Positions 36,195 to 45,004 are shown, numbered from the stretch's first letter. The stretch: DNA of 64,000 nt from Phytoactinopolyspora halotolerans (GCF_010550675.1 NZ_JAAGOA010000003.1:124001-188000), one strand, 5' to 3'. The notes: generated by a model from the letters alone, not told the origin. Numbers and translations: made by a program.

Positions 36195-36872
36195 TCATGG
36201 GTGCGAGGGGTCGGTGGAGCCGTTGAGGGCGGGTGTGTGCTCGAGCCCGGCCAGCCCGTTCCAGGCCAGATTGACCAGGTGCGCGGCGACCTCGGTCTTG
36301 TCCGGCTGCCGTACGTCGAGCCACCACTGGCCGGTCAGGGCCACCATGCCGACCAGCATCTGCGAGTACATCGGCGCGTGCGCGGCGTCGAAGCCGCGGG
36401 ACGTGAACTCGGCGGCCAGCAGGTACTCCACCTGGCTCGCGGCGTCCGAGATCAAGCTGGCGAATCCGCCGGTCGATTGGGCGACCGGCGAGTCCCGCAC
36501 CAGGATGCGGAAACCGTCCGTCGAAGTCTCGATGTAGTCGAGCAGCGCGAGCGCGGCACGTTCCAGCAACGCTCGGGGGTGACTGTCCGAACCCAGCGCC
36601 GTCGTGATGCTGTGCAGCAGCCGCTCCATCTCGCGGTCCACGACGACGGCGTAGAGCCCTTCCTTGCCGCCGAAATGCTCGTAGACGACGGGTTTGGACA
36701 CCCGTGCGCGGGTGGCGATCTCCTCGATGGACGTGCCGTCGAACCCCCGTTCGGCGAAGAGTGCGCGCCCGATATCGAGCAACTGCTCGCGCCGCTGTTT
36801 GCCGGTCATCCGGACCCGGCTGCTGGTCGTCCGTTCTCCCGCCACGCCATCGCTGTCCACGCCCCCCATCAT
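36195..36872 (-). CDS. TetR-family transcriptional regulator
   Basis: 225 residues from ATG 36872; starts at 36869 and at the internal ATG of MTGKQRREQLL are also possible, none with a clear ribosome site. The helix-turn-helix region reads GTSIEEIATRARVSKPVVYEHFGGKEGLY, shown here only in part as its core VSKPVVYEHFGGK. The C-terminal ligand domain contains LLDYIETSTDGFRILVRDSP, typical of actinobacterial TetR proteins near lipid or efflux genes. It converges on tam and is not clearly linked to a target; the M-box and mgtE lie on the other side. Confidence 0.88.
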   Translation of the reverse strand: MMGGVDSDGVAGERTTSSRVRMTGKQRREQLLDIGRALFAERGFDGTSIEEIATRARVSKPVVYEHFGGKEGLYAVVVDREMERLLHSITTALGSDSHPRALLERAALALLDYIETSTDGFRILVRDSPVAQSTGGFASLISDAASQVEYLLAAEFTSRGFDAAHAPMYSQMLVGMVALTGQWWLDVRQPDKTEVAAHLVNLAWNGLAGLEHTPALNGSTDPSHP

Positions 36873-36983
36873 GCCCGATGTCCAGGAACATCGCCGGGCC
36901 GCAGAACCGGGCGCACCCTGGGCGAGACTTTGACCACACCGCTGTCGCACGGGTAACCTTGTGAAGGTTTTGCTGCTGACGGG

Positions 36984-37147
36984 TGTCCCGTTAGGTGAGG
37001 CGTCTGACGTGTATGCGTCTGCTGCCCAGAAAAATCGAGAGATTCCAATGGGTTGAACAGGCCGCGACCGAATCAAGGTCCGGCTTAATGCAGACCGGTG
37101 GCCCTCGGGTCGCCTAGACGTGCAGTGCTGAAGCTCTGACGTAGGGA
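36984..37147 (+). ncRNA. M-box (ykoK) magnesium riboswitch
   Basis: The conserved M-box blocks are all visible in order: GTTAGGTGAGGC (36990), GCTGCTGCCCAGAAAAAT (near 37017), GAGAGATTCCAATGGGTTGAA (in part), AATGCAG (37087) and GTGCAGTGCTGAAGCTCTGACG-like closing sequence near 37120-37141. The flanks can pair (TCCC with GGGA). M-boxes sense Mg2+ and control mgtE-type or other Mg transporters; mgtE follows on the same strand. No obvious intrinsic terminator follows it, so control by translation or Rho is possible. Confidence 0.88.
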
Positions 37148-37245
37148 TGCGCTGGCCGGTGTGCCGCGTGCCCGGTCATGGCTTCTCGCCTCTCCGCATG
37201 GAACGTCCGCAGGGAACGATGCGTGCTGCGAAGGAGGTGGGGCGG

Positions 37246-37389
37246 ATGCGACATCGATCATCTATGACCGATGCGGAGCCATGTCATAGTTGCCGGCTCC
37301 CTCGACGTATCGAGGCTGTCCTCATCTCATCCTCACCCGCGCGCGTCGTCGTGGACACTGATCGTTCACGCCAGGGGTACATACTCTAA
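37246..37389 (+). CDS. small leader ORF 1 between M-box and mgtE
   Basis: 47 codons from ATG 37246, behind the near-perfect ribosome site AAGGAGG at 8-nt spacing. It opens MRHRSSMTDAEPCHSCRLPR and ends in RQGYIL. It has a CHSC pair and is basic. No homologue is recognised. Its position just after the riboswitch makes it a possible regulatory leader peptide or a small membrane-transport accessory; it has no membrane segment. It overlaps the putative second promoter at its 3' end. Confidence 0.45.
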   Translation: MRHRSSMTDAEPCHSCRLPRRIEAVLISSSPARVVVDTDRSRQGYIL

Positions 37390-37392
37390 AAT
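37365..37392 (+). promoter_or_regulatory. mgtE: putative promoter downstream of M-box
   Basis: TTCACG (37365) and TAAAAT (37387) are separated by 16 bp. A start near 37399 would give mgtE and leader ORF 2 a transcript that lacks the riboswitch. Judged by eye only. Confidence 0.4.
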
Positions 37393-37436
37393 CGCGTCGG
37401 GTGTGCGGTGTGACTCGAACCTGAAGGAGCGCACCC

Positions 37437-37580
37437 ATGCGCGTTGGTACGGATTTCTTGGTCGCGCGTCATGCGCCTGACACAGCGATGCCTGTGGTGA
37501 CACTGTGGTCGGCGGTGTGGTGGCCGGCGGTGTGCCCGCACATCTCGGTGGATCGTAGGGCGGTGACTCGTGGGCAGTGA
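37437..37580 (+). CDS. small leader ORF 2 overlapping mgtE start
   Basis: 47 codons from ATG 37437, behind GAAGGAG at 7-nt spacing, a stronger ribosome site than that of mgtE. It opens MRVGTDFLVARHAPDTAMPV and has a Trp-rich middle (TLWSAVWWPAV). Its stop (TGA 37578-37580) lies 11 bp inside mgtE in another frame, an arrangement suited to translational coupling. No homologue is recognised. Comparable leader peptides exist for Mg transporters in enterobacteria (mgtL), but similarity here is positional only. Confidence 0.45.
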   Translation: MRVGTDFLVARHAPDTAMPVVTLWSAVWWPAVCPHISVDRRAVTRGQ

Positions 37581-38901
37581 AGAATTCCTGGAGTTCGTGA
37601 AGGAGCAGGACCTTCCGTTCTTGAAGGACTGGCTCAGCACACAGCCTCCGCACGCGATCGCCGCGGAGCTGGTGCGTGTCGACGCGGCGGGCATGGCGCT
37701 GGTCTTCCGGTTGCTGGACAAGGGCAAGGCGCTGGCTGTCTTCGAGGAGCTTGATCCGTCCGATCAGCAGGCGATCCTGGAGGGTCTCCGCGATCGCGCG
37801 TTCCGCGAGCTCGTGGAGGAGATGGATCCGGACGACCGCGCCCGGCTCATCGGCGAGGTCCCGGCCAAGGTGGCGCGCCGCGTGCTGGCGGGCCTGAGCC
37901 CGTACGAGCGGCAGATGACCGCCGCCCTGCTGGGCTACCCCGAGGGATCGGTGGGGCGGATCATGACCCCCGAGGTCGTGGTGATCCACCGGAACCTGAC
38001 CGCGGCGGACGCCATCGACGTGATCCGGACCAAGGGCGGAAGCGCGGAGACGGTCTACACGCTGCCGGTGGTCGACGACGGCCGGAAGCTGGTGGGCGTC
38101 GCGTCGCTGCGGGATCTGGTGACCGCGGACCGGGACGAGCTGGTGGACGCACTGGCCGAGAAGGACTACGTCTCGGTGCGCGCCACGGACGAGGCCGAGT
38201 ACGCCGCGCGGCTGATGCGCGAGGCGAACCTGCTCGACCTCCCGATCGTCGACAGCGAGGATCGGGTGCTCGGCTTCCTGACCATTGACGACGCGATGGA
38301 GGTCGTCGAGGCCGCGGACACCGAAGACGTCTACCGGCAGTCCGGTTCGGAGCCGCTCGCCGGTGCCTACCTGCTGGCGGGGATCCGGACGCTCGCATCG
38401 CGCCGCGCGCCGTGGCTGCTGCTGCTGTTCGTGGCGGCGATCCTCACGATCAACGTACTCGACGTCTTCGAGGAGAATCTCGCCGAGGTGACGGCGCTCG
38501 CGCTGTTCATCCCGATGATCACCGGGGCCGGTGGGAACACCGGCGCCCAGTCCTCGACGGCCGTGGTGCGTGCCTTGGCGCTGAGCGATGTCCGGCCGCG
38601 CGACCTGCCGCGCGTGCTATGGCGGGAAGCGCGGGTGGGCGCCTTTCTCGGCTTGACGCTCGCGATGGCCGGCATCGGGGTGGGCATGATGTTCGCCGAC
38701 TTCGACCTGGCTCTCGTCGTCGCCATTGCGCTACTGGCCGTGTGCACGTGGGCCGCGATCGTCGGCGGGAGCATGCCGCTGCTGGCGAAGAAGCTGGGCA
38801 TCGACCCGGCGGTCGTGTCGGCACCGATGGTGACGACGCTTGTCGACGCGACGGGGCTGGTCATCTACTTCACGACCGCCCGCATCGTGCTGGGCATCTG
38901 A
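37570..38901 (+). CDS. mgtE: magnesium transporter MgtE
   Basis: 443 residues from GTG 37570 behind AGGGCGG. Domains in order: N-terminal helical MgtE_N superhelix (about 20-125; Mg sensor), two CBS domains (about 130-255), a connecting helix, then five membrane segments (about 275-443). The membrane part carries the family signature PMITGAGGNTGAQSSTAVVR lining the pore. Acidic residues between the N and CBS domains form the Mg-sensing interface in the Thermus homologue. The M-box upstream shows Mg-dependent control of expression in addition to channel gating by the protein itself. Confidence 0.95.
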   Translation: MGSEEFLEFVKEQDLPFLKDWLSTQPPHAIAAELVRVDAAGMALVFRLLDKGKALAVFEELDPSDQQAILEGLRDRAFRELVEEMDPDDRARLIGEVPAKVARRVLAGLSPYERQMTAALLGYPEGSVGRIMTPEVVVIHRNLTAADAIDVIRTKGGSAETVYTLPVVDDGRKLVGVASLRDLVTADRDELVDALAEKDYVSVRATDEAEYAARLMREANLLDLPIVDSEDRVLGFLTIDDAMEVVEAADTEDVYRQSGSEPLAGAYLLAGIRTLASRRAPWLLLLFVAAILTINVLDVFEENLAEVTALALFIPMITGAGGNTGAQSSTAVVRALALSDVRPRDLPRVLWREARVGAFLGLTLAMAGIGVGMMFADFDLALVVAIALLAVCTWAAIVGGSMPLLAKKLGIDPAVVSAPMVTTLVDATGLVIYFTTARIVLGI

Positions 38902-38904
38902 CAC

Positions 38905-38934
38905 GCCACGACCGCGACCTCAGTGCGGTGTGGC
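38905..38934. terminator. convergent terminator hairpin
   Basis: GCCACGACCGC and GCGGTGTGGC pair over about ten bases with one bulge around a 9-nt loop, between the mgtE stop and the convergent desaturase stop. Confidence 0.5.
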
Positions 38935-38941
38935 CAGCAGG

Positions 38942-39967
38942 TCACGGAGCGATGAGCGTCTTCTCGCCGCCGTAGTCGTCGACCCGCTTGCCCTCGATGC
39001 GCTCCGGGCTCGGCCAGCGGACGTCGCGGGCCCAGCCGAGCTTCTCGAAGATCCAGATGATGCGGGCGCTGGAGTCGATCTGCCCCTTCAGCACGCCGTG
39101 CCGGGCGCTCGTGGGGTCGGCGTGGTGCAGGTTGTGCCAGGACTCGCCCATGGACAGGAACGCCAGCCACCAGACGTTGCCGGACTTGTCGCGGCTGTTG
39201 AACGGCCGGTCGCCGACGGCGTGGCAGATCGAGTTGATCGACCAGGTGACGTGGTGCAACAGGCCGATGCGGACCAGCGTGGCCCAGAAGAAGGCGGTCA
39301 ACGCGCCGTGCCAGGACCAGGTGACCAGGCCGCCTACCAGCGGCGGGAAGAGCAGTGAGAAGGCCACCAAGGCGGGGAACGCCTTGCTGATGCGGGTGAT
39401 GTCCTTGTCTTTGAGCAGGTCTGGAACGTACTTGCTCTGGTCGGTCCGCTCGACGTCGAACATCCACCCCATGTGGGCGAAGAACATGCCCTTGATGAGC
39501 GCGGGGACGGAATGGCCGTAGCGCCACGGCGAGTGCGGGTCACCCTCCCGGTCCGAGTACTTGTGATGCCGGCGGTGGTCGGCTACCCAGCGGTTGACCG
39601 GCATCTCGATGGCGAGGCTGCCCGCGATCGCCATGGCGATCTTCAAGCCCCGGTTCGCCTTGAACGCCCGGTGCGTGAAATGCCGATGGAAGCCGACGGT
39701 GATGCCGTGGCCGGCGATGGCATACATCACGACGGCGAGGACGATGTCCAGCCAGCCGAGCCACCCGCCCATCCAGGCCAGCGGGATCGCGACGATCAGT
39801 GCCACGAAGGGCACGAAGATGAACGCGGCGAGCGTGATGCGGCGCCCGGTGGAGGGGGTGTCACCCTCGAAGACTCCGAACGCATTGGGTTGTGGCTCGG
39901 TGATGGTGGAAGCGTCAGGCTCGGACGACGAAGTCTGCCTGCTTTCGGCGGTGTCGGTGGGAGCCAT
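38942..39967 (-). CDS. acyl-CoA/acyl-lipid delta-9 fatty acid desaturase
   Basis: 341 residues from ATG 39967 behind GGAGGA. It introduces a double bond into acyl chains at a di-iron centre in the membrane. The three histidine boxes are present: H-R-H-F-T-H (94-99), H-R-R-H-H (131-135) and N-L-H-H-A-D (near 280). Four membrane helices are predicted, the first at about 45-65. The N-terminal 35 residues are polar and variable. An inverted repeat upstream probably controls it by membrane state. Confidence 0.94.
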   Translation of the reverse strand: MAPTDTAESRQTSSSEPDASTITEPQPNAFGVFEGDTPSTGRRITLAAFIFVPFVALIVAIPLAWMGGWLGWLDIVLAVVMYAIAGHGITVGFHRHFTHRAFKANRGLKIAMAIAGSLAIEMPVNRWVADHRRHHKYSDREGDPHSPWRYGHSVPALIKGMFFAHMGWMFDVERTDQSKYVPDLLKDKDITRISKAFPALVAFSLLFPPLVGGLVTWSWHGALTAFFWATLVRIGLLHHVTWSINSICHAVGDRPFNSRDKSGNVWWLAFLSMGESWHNLHHADPTSARHGVLKGQIDSSARIIWIFEKLGWARDVRWPSPERIEGKRVDDYGGEKTLIAP

Positions 39968-40012
39968 GGCGGTTCCTCCGGATCTTAGGGATACCTTTCC
40001 TACGCCACCGTA

Positions 40013-40030
40013 ACCTACGACGCCGTAGGT
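40013..40030. promoter_or_regulatory. inverted repeat upstream of desaturase
   Basis: ACCTACG and CGTAGGT (perfect 7-bp arms, 4-bp centre) lie 46 bp upstream of the desaturase start, a typical site for a TetR-type fatty-acid regulator. The rest of the gap 39968-40271 holds the leaderless-type promoter of the next gene (TAGTAT at 40260) and nothing else recognised. Confidence 0.6.
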
Positions 40031-40271
40031 ATCGAAATCAGTCCGAATTGTGGTGTTCTCTGCTCCGGCGCGAGGTCGGCGTTGGCGATCTATACCCCGA
40101 GGCGCGCGAGTCATTCTGGGCGAGGGTGTACGCAGTTTCATTGGCACCTGTTTGAGGCTTATGTCGCCGCAGAGGTGGGCTTGGTCTGTACCAACTTCAG
40201 CTCACCGCTGAACATGATTCTGAATCGAACAAAGGTATGCTTTTGAGTCTGTTAGCTCGTAGTATTGAGTC

Positions 40272-41126
40272 ATGAAAACAACACGCTTAGTCGATGATGA
40301 CGAACTTGTTGCCACGGTTCGCGCGATGCGCGAATCTGGGGCCACCTATGCCCAGATCAAAGCTGAACTGGGCATAGGGGCCACGACCATCAGCCGCATC
40401 CTCGGTGTCTACGGCAAGGGTCGTAGGCGGCCGCGAATCTCGGACGATGTCCGCGGGCGCGCACGCGCGCTGCGCGTAGGCGGGTATTCCATCCCGGAGA
40501 TCGCCGAGGAGCTGGGCATTGCTAAGAGCACGGTGTGGCTGATCACCAAGGACATCTCCTGGGAGCCGACGCCCGACCGCGTAGAGCGGGGGAAGCGCGC
40601 CGCCCGCATGCGCTGGGATCGATACAACGAACGACGTGCCGCGGAGCGCGAGCAGCTCATCAAGGAGATGGCCGCTGAGGTCGGTGACCTGAGCGACCGT
40701 GAGCTCATGCTCATAGGTGCTGTCATGTACTGGGCTGAGGGCCAGAAAATGAAGCCCTGGAACAGGACTGAGACGCTACGGTTCATTAACAGTGATCCGG
40801 ACGTGATCCTCTTGCACCTTGTATGGCTGGCGCATCTCGGTGTCGCTCCGGACAGACTGACGTTCAGGGTGCATATTCACGAGAGTGCCGATGTGGCCGC
40901 CGCGGAGCGTTACTGGGCGGGCGTCGTGGGGGTTCCGGTTGACAGCTTCGGCCGAACGACGCTGAAGAAGCACAATCCGAAGACCGTCCGCAAGAACGTG
41001 GGTGACAGTTATAAGGGTTGCCTCATCGTTGGCGTTCGGAGAAGCTCTCGCGATTACCGGGCGATGAATGCTGTGTGGCGTGGGATATGTCAGGCAATCG
41101 AGCGGCGTGCAGCAGTTCTGCGGTGA
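40272..41126 (+). CDS. HTH protein with LAGLIDADG-like C-terminal domain (function unknown)
   Basis: 284 residues from ATG 40272; there is no ribosome site but a TAGTAT -10 ends 7 bp upstream, so the message is probably leaderless. The N-terminal 100 residues hold two helix-turn-helix units (ATYAQIKAELGIGATTISRI and YSIPEIAEELGIAKSTVWLI). The C-terminal 150 residues contain LIGAVMYWAEGQK, FINSDPDVILL, RVHIHESADV and KKHNPKTVRKN. I read this as a degenerate LAGLIDADG endonuclease-like fold on the basis of the LIGA-x-MYWAEG segment; that is inference. It sits just before tRNA-Gln, and such genes recur in actinobacteria. Confidence 0.6.
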   Translation: MKTTRLVDDDELVATVRAMRESGATYAQIKAELGIGATTISRILGVYGKGRRRPRISDDVRGRARALRVGGYSIPEIAEELGIAKSTVWLITKDISWEPTPDRVERGKRAARMRWDRYNERRAAEREQLIKEMAAEVGDLSDRELMLIGAVMYWAEGQKMKPWNRTETLRFINSDPDVILLHLVWLAHLGVAPDRLTFRVHIHESADVAAAERYWAGVVGVPVDSFGRTTLKKHNPKTVRKNVGDSYKGCLIVGVRRSSRDYRAMNAVWRGICQAIERRAAVLR

Positions 41127-41266
41127 TGCTCGGGACGGAGGTGCTGTGGCGCGGGTGGTGGCCCGCAGGGCTGGCCGCCACCCGTAGCATGATGCCGGAG
41201 ACGTTATGCTTGCTATGGATTGGTCGAGTGCTGTTGTTGGAGTCGGAGAATCGACTTGACAATCAG

Positions 41267-41341
41267 TCCGCTGTGGTGTAATAGGCAACACGCAACACTT
41301 TGGATGTTGAGTTTCAGGTTCGAGCCCTGGCAGCGGAGCCA
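41267..41341 (+). tRNA. tRNA-Gln (anticodon TTG)
   Basis: A 75-nt cloverleaf with encoded CCA: acceptor TCCGCTG/CAGCGGA, D stem GTGT/ACAC, anticodon stem CAACA/TGTTG with loop CTTTGGA (TTG reads CAA), and T arm with TTCGAGC. Discriminator base G. A tRNA-Gln beside glmU is a recurrent actinobacterial arrangement. Confidence 0.93.
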
Positions 41342-41509
41342 TATTCGTACATGCGTTCGGCCTAGGCCTCACTAGATTCTGTTAGTGATCGCGCGCCACC
41401 GTAGACCTGTCTAGTCGACTGGTCGCCTTTGCGGCGGGTTCGTGTGGGGCGCGGCGGGGGAGTATCGTCAGGAGCGTTCCCGCCCATCGATGCTCAGGAG
41501 CGAGCCCGC

Positions 41510-42973
41510 GTGACTCAGCGTCCCGCAGCCGTCGTCGTCCTCGCCGCGGGCGAGGGCACTCGCATGAAATCGTCCACCCCGAAGGTCTTACACGAACTCG
41601 CTGGCAGGACGCTTGTCGGCCATGCCGTCGCCGCGGCGCAGTCGTTAGAGCCCGATCACCTCACCGTCGTCGTCGGGCACGGGCGCGATCAGGTCGCCGC
41701 ACACATCGCCGACGTGGCGCCCACGGTCACCACCGCCGTGCAGGAGGAGCAGCTCGGCACCGGCCATGCGGTGCAATGTGCGCTGGAGACGCTGCCCGAG
41801 TTGACGGGCGTCGTCGTCGTCACATACGGCGACGTGCCGCTGCTGTCCACCGACACCCTCCGCGCGCTGATCGAACAGCACCTTGCGGACGGCAACGGAG
41901 CGACGGTGCTGACTGCGGAGCTCGACGATCCGTCCGGATACGGTCGCATCGTCCGCGGCGACGACGGAGCGGTGCACGGCATCGTCGAGCACAAGGACGC
42001 CGACGACGCGACGCTGCGGATCAACGAGATCAACTCGGGTATCTACGCCTTCGACGCGGAGGTCCTCCGTGCCGGCCTGAGCAGGCTGACAACCGACAAC
42101 GCCCAAGGCGAGCTGTACCTCACCGACGTGCTCGGTTTCGCGCGCGGTGACGGCAGGCGCGTCGGCGCGCTGGTGACCGACGACGTGTGGCAGACCGAGG
42201 GTGTCAACGACCGCGTCCAGCTGGCGGCCCTGCATCGTGAGCTCAACCGTCGCATCACCACCCGTTGGATGCGCGCCGGGGTGACCATCGTCGACCCGGC
42301 GACCACCTGGATCGACGTCACTGTCACCCTCGGCCGGGACGTGACCGTCCGGCCCGGGGTGCAACTGCACGGCGCCACCAGCATCGGCGAGGGGGCACAG
42401 ATCGGTCCGGACAGCACGTTGCGGGACACCACCGTGGGTCCGGGCGCCGAGGTGGTCCGCACGCATGCGATCGGTGCCGAGATCGGCGCCCGTGCCACCG
42501 TCGGGCCGTTCTCGTACCTGCGCGCAGGCACGAGGTTGGGCGAGAAGGGCAAGATCGGTGGCTTCGTCGAGACCAAGAAGGCGGAGATCGGCGAGGGTTC
42601 CAAGGTGCCGCACCTGTCCTATGTCGGCGACGCCACCATCGGCGACGGCGTCAACATCGGCGCCGGCACGATCGTCGCGAACTACGACGGCGTGGATAAG
42701 CACCAGACCACCATCGGCGACCACACCTTCGTCGGGAGCGATTCGGTGCTCGTGGCGCCGGTCGAGCTCGCCGACGGAAGCTACGTGGCGGCCGGGTCCA
42801 CTGTGACATCCCGCACGGAGCCGGGCGAACTTGCCGTCGCCCGCGCACGTCAGCGCAACATCCCCGGATGGGTCGAGCGGAAACGCCCGGGCACGGCCAC
42901 GGACGAGGCTGCACGACGCGCGAACGCAAGGCAGACTAAAGATGACGCCCGTGTGGAGGGGAGCGACCAGTGA
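41510..42973 (+). CDS. glmU: bifunctional UDP-GlcNAc pyrophosphorylase / glucosamine-1-phosphate acetyltransferase
   Basis: 487 residues from GTG 41510, behind AGGAG; the frame extends to 41429 without support. The N-terminal uridylyltransferase domain has LAAGEGTRMKS (11-21), VQEEQLGTGHAVQ and the GDVPLL metal motif. From about residue 255 a left-handed beta-helix of hexapeptide repeats carries acetyltransferase activity (VTVTLGRDVTVRPGVQL, IGDGVNIGAGTIVANYDG). It makes UDP-GlcNAc for peptidoglycan. The polar C-terminal tail is longer than in E. coli. The stop overlaps prs (GTGA). Confidence 0.97.
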   Translation: MTQRPAAVVVLAAGEGTRMKSSTPKVLHELAGRTLVGHAVAAAQSLEPDHLTVVVGHGRDQVAAHIADVAPTVTTAVQEEQLGTGHAVQCALETLPELTGVVVVTYGDVPLLSTDTLRALIEQHLADGNGATVLTAELDDPSGYGRIVRGDDGAVHGIVEHKDADDATLRINEINSGIYAFDAEVLRAGLSRLTTDNAQGELYLTDVLGFARGDGRRVGALVTDDVWQTEGVNDRVQLAALHRELNRRITTRWMRAGVTIVDPATTWIDVTVTLGRDVTVRPGVQLHGATSIGEGAQIGPDSTLRDTTVGPGAEVVRTHAIGAEIGARATVGPFSYLRAGTRLGEKGKIGGFVETKKAEIGEGSKVPHLSYVGDATIGDGVNIGAGTIVANYDGVDKHQTTIGDHTFVGSDSVLVAPVELADGSYVAAGSTVTSRTEPGELAVARARQRNIPGWVERKRPGTATDEAARRANARQTKDDARVEGSDQ

Positions 42974-43947
42974 ACGGCCTGCGAGCAAGCGGCACCAAGA
43001 CCCTGATGCTTTTCGGGGGCAGGTCGCATCCGGAGCTGAACGACGAGGTCGCCGAGCGGCTCGGCGTCGACCTGGTCCCGATGAAGGCGCACGAGTTCGC
43101 CAACGGTGAGATCTACGTCCGATTCGACGAGAGTGTGCGCGGATGTGACGCGTTCGTCCTCCAGAGCCACACCGATCCGATCAACGACTGGGTCATGGAG
43201 CAGTTGATCATGGTTGACGCGCTCAAGCGGGCGTCGGCCAAGCGGATCACCGTGGTGGCCCCGTTCTACGGCTACGCCCGGCAGGACAAAAAGCATCAGG
43301 GCCGCGAGCCCATCTCTGCGCGGCTGATCGCGGACATGTTCAAGACCGCAGGCGCACACCGCCTGATGGCGGTCGACCTGCACACCGCGCAGATTCAGGG
43401 CTTCTTCGACGGCCCGGTCGACCACTTGTGGGCGCTTCCGCTCCTGGCCGGCTACATCAACGAGCACTACGACTCGGCGAACATGACCGTCGTCTCGCCG
43501 GACGCCGGCCGGGTCCGGGTGGCCGACGTCTGGGCGGACCGTCTCGGCACCCCGCTGGCGATCATCCACAAGCGACGCGACCCGAACGTGGCCAACCAGG
43601 TCAAGGTGCACGAGGTGGTCGGGGACGTCGCCGGGCGTACCTGCCTGCTGGTCGACGACATGATCGACACCGCCGGCACCATCACCCAGGCGGCCGGGGC
43701 GCTGATCGCGAAGGGCGCGGCGAACGTCGTCGTCGCGGCGACGCACGCGGTGTTGTCCGGACCGGCGGTGGATCGGCTGAAGAACTCCGGCATCCGCGAG
43801 TTGGTGGTGACCAACACGCTGCCCATCCCGGAGGAGCGGCGGTTCGACACCCTCACCGTGCTGTCGATCGCACCCTTGCTGGCGCGGGCGATCCGTGAGG
43901 TCTTCGAGGACGGCTCCGTCACCAGCCTCTTCAACGGCAACGTCTAG
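42970..43947 (+). CDS. prs: ribose-phosphate pyrophosphokinase
   Basis: 325 residues from GTG 42970, overlapping the glmU stop. It makes PRPP from ribose 5-phosphate and ATP. Class-I Prs features: ATP-loop residues in FYGYARQDKKHQGREPISAR (about 99-118), DLHTAQIQGFFD (136-147), and the PRPP-binding loop LVDDMIDTAGT (227-237). Length is normal. The glmU-prs pair followed by rplY and pth is the standard actinobacterial order. A long hairpin follows its stop. Confidence 0.97.
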   Translation: MNGLRASGTKTLMLFGGRSHPELNDEVAERLGVDLVPMKAHEFANGEIYVRFDESVRGCDAFVLQSHTDPINDWVMEQLIMVDALKRASAKRITVVAPFYGYARQDKKHQGREPISARLIADMFKTAGAHRLMAVDLHTAQIQGFFDGPVDHLWALPLLAGYINEHYDSANMTVVSPDAGRVRVADVWADRLGTPLAIIHKRRDPNVANQVKVHEVVGDVAGRTCLLVDDMIDTAGTITQAAGALIAKGAANVVVAATHAVLSGPAVDRLKNSGIRELVVTNTLPIPEERRFDTLTVLSIAPLLARAIREVFEDGSVTSLFNGNV

Positions 43948-44000
43948 GCTGCGTTGGTGTATAGCGGCTCGTAAGACGCCGTGCGTCAACCATCCGAGCG

Positions 44001-44105
44001 GCTGGGTGAGCGGATTATTCGACCAGGGTGGGCCGGGCATCGGAGGTGTGAGGAGCCCTGCGACGATCTCGCCGCGGGCGAGGGCGAATAATCCGCTCAC
44101 GCAGC
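44001..44105. other. long inverted repeat after prs
   Basis: 21-bp arms (44001-44021 and 44085-44105) match except for one pair, with GTGAGCGGATTATTCG in the left arm. They enclose 63 bp that can fold further (GATCTCGCC.. / GGGCGAGGG). It is unusually large for an intrinsic terminator and lacks a T-run. The gap 43948-44281 otherwise holds only the rplY leader region. Confidence 0.7.
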
Positions 44106-44281
44106 CGAGGGCCCCGGTTCGCATGTAGGTGTCTAGGGCGAGTAGAATCGCGTGGTTGCCTCGGCGAGGGCGCCCATTCGATTGGGCACCGTGATCGACG
44201 CGGTGCGCTATCGGCGCGCGCTCGTCGCCGGACGCCACCTTGACGCTTTACGATCGCATTTCGCCCTGGAGGAGTTTCACC

Positions 44282-44920
44282 GTGTCCGATGTCAAGATTG
44301 CCGCCGAGCTTCGCACCGAGTTCGGTAAGGGTGCCGCGCGGCGGTTGCGTCGTGCCGACAAGGTGCCTGCGGTCCTCTACGGCCACGGCACCGATCCGAT
44401 CCACCTGGCGCTTCCGGGGCATGACACCATGCTCGCCCTGAAGAACCCCAACGCCCTGGTGACGCTCGACATCGCCGGCGGCGGCAACGAGATGGCGCTG
44501 CCCAAGCACATCCAGCGTGACCCGCTGAAGGGTTTCATCGAGCACGTCGACTTCCTCCTGGTGAGGCGCGGCGAGAAGGTCGTCGTCGACATTCCGGTGG
44601 TGCTCGAGGGTGACCCGATCTCCGGTTCCATGGTGAGCCTGGACCAGCCGACCATCTCCATCGAGGCTGAGGCGACGCACCTGCCGGAGAGCATCCACGT
44701 CTCCATCGAAGGCATGGACATCGGCACCCAGATCCATGCCAAGGATCTGCAGCTGCCGAAGGGTTCCACGCTCGCCGCCGACGAGGAGCTCCTCGTCGTC
44801 AACATCACGGCCGAGACGGCTGCCGAGCCTGCGCCGGAAGAGGCCGAGGAAGAAGCCGGCGAGGGCGCCGAGACCGCCGAGGCCCAAGCGGCCGAGAGCG
44901 GCGAGTCCGACTCCGAGTAA
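44282..44920 (+). CDS. rplY: 50S ribosomal protein L25 / general stress protein Ctc
   Basis: 212 residues from GTG 44282 behind GGAGGAG; upstream frame to 44240 is not supported. It binds 5S rRNA in the large subunit. The N-terminal L25 domain begins KIAAELRTEFGKGAARRLRR and includes VPAVLYGHG; the C-terminal TL5/CTC domain (about 95-180) contains HVDFLLV and LPESIHVSIEGMDIG. The tail is a long acidic Ala/Glu stretch typical of high-GC actinobacteria. Pth follows after 84 bp. Confidence 0.96.
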   Translation: MSDVKIAAELRTEFGKGAARRLRRADKVPAVLYGHGTDPIHLALPGHDTMLALKNPNALVTLDIAGGGNEMALPKHIQRDPLKGFIEHVDFLLVRRGEKVVVDIPVVLEGDPISGSMVSLDQPTISIEAEATHLPESIHVSIEGMDIGTQIHAKDLQLPKGSTLAADEELLVVNITAETAAEPAPEEAEEEAGEGAETAEAQAAESGESDSE

Positions 44921-45004
44921 CGCACCGGTCCGAGCCGCCGACCGCGCGTCGAAATTCCAGAGTCCGGATTGTTCCTCGGCAGGAAGCGTGACCGGGAGAC
45001 AGAG

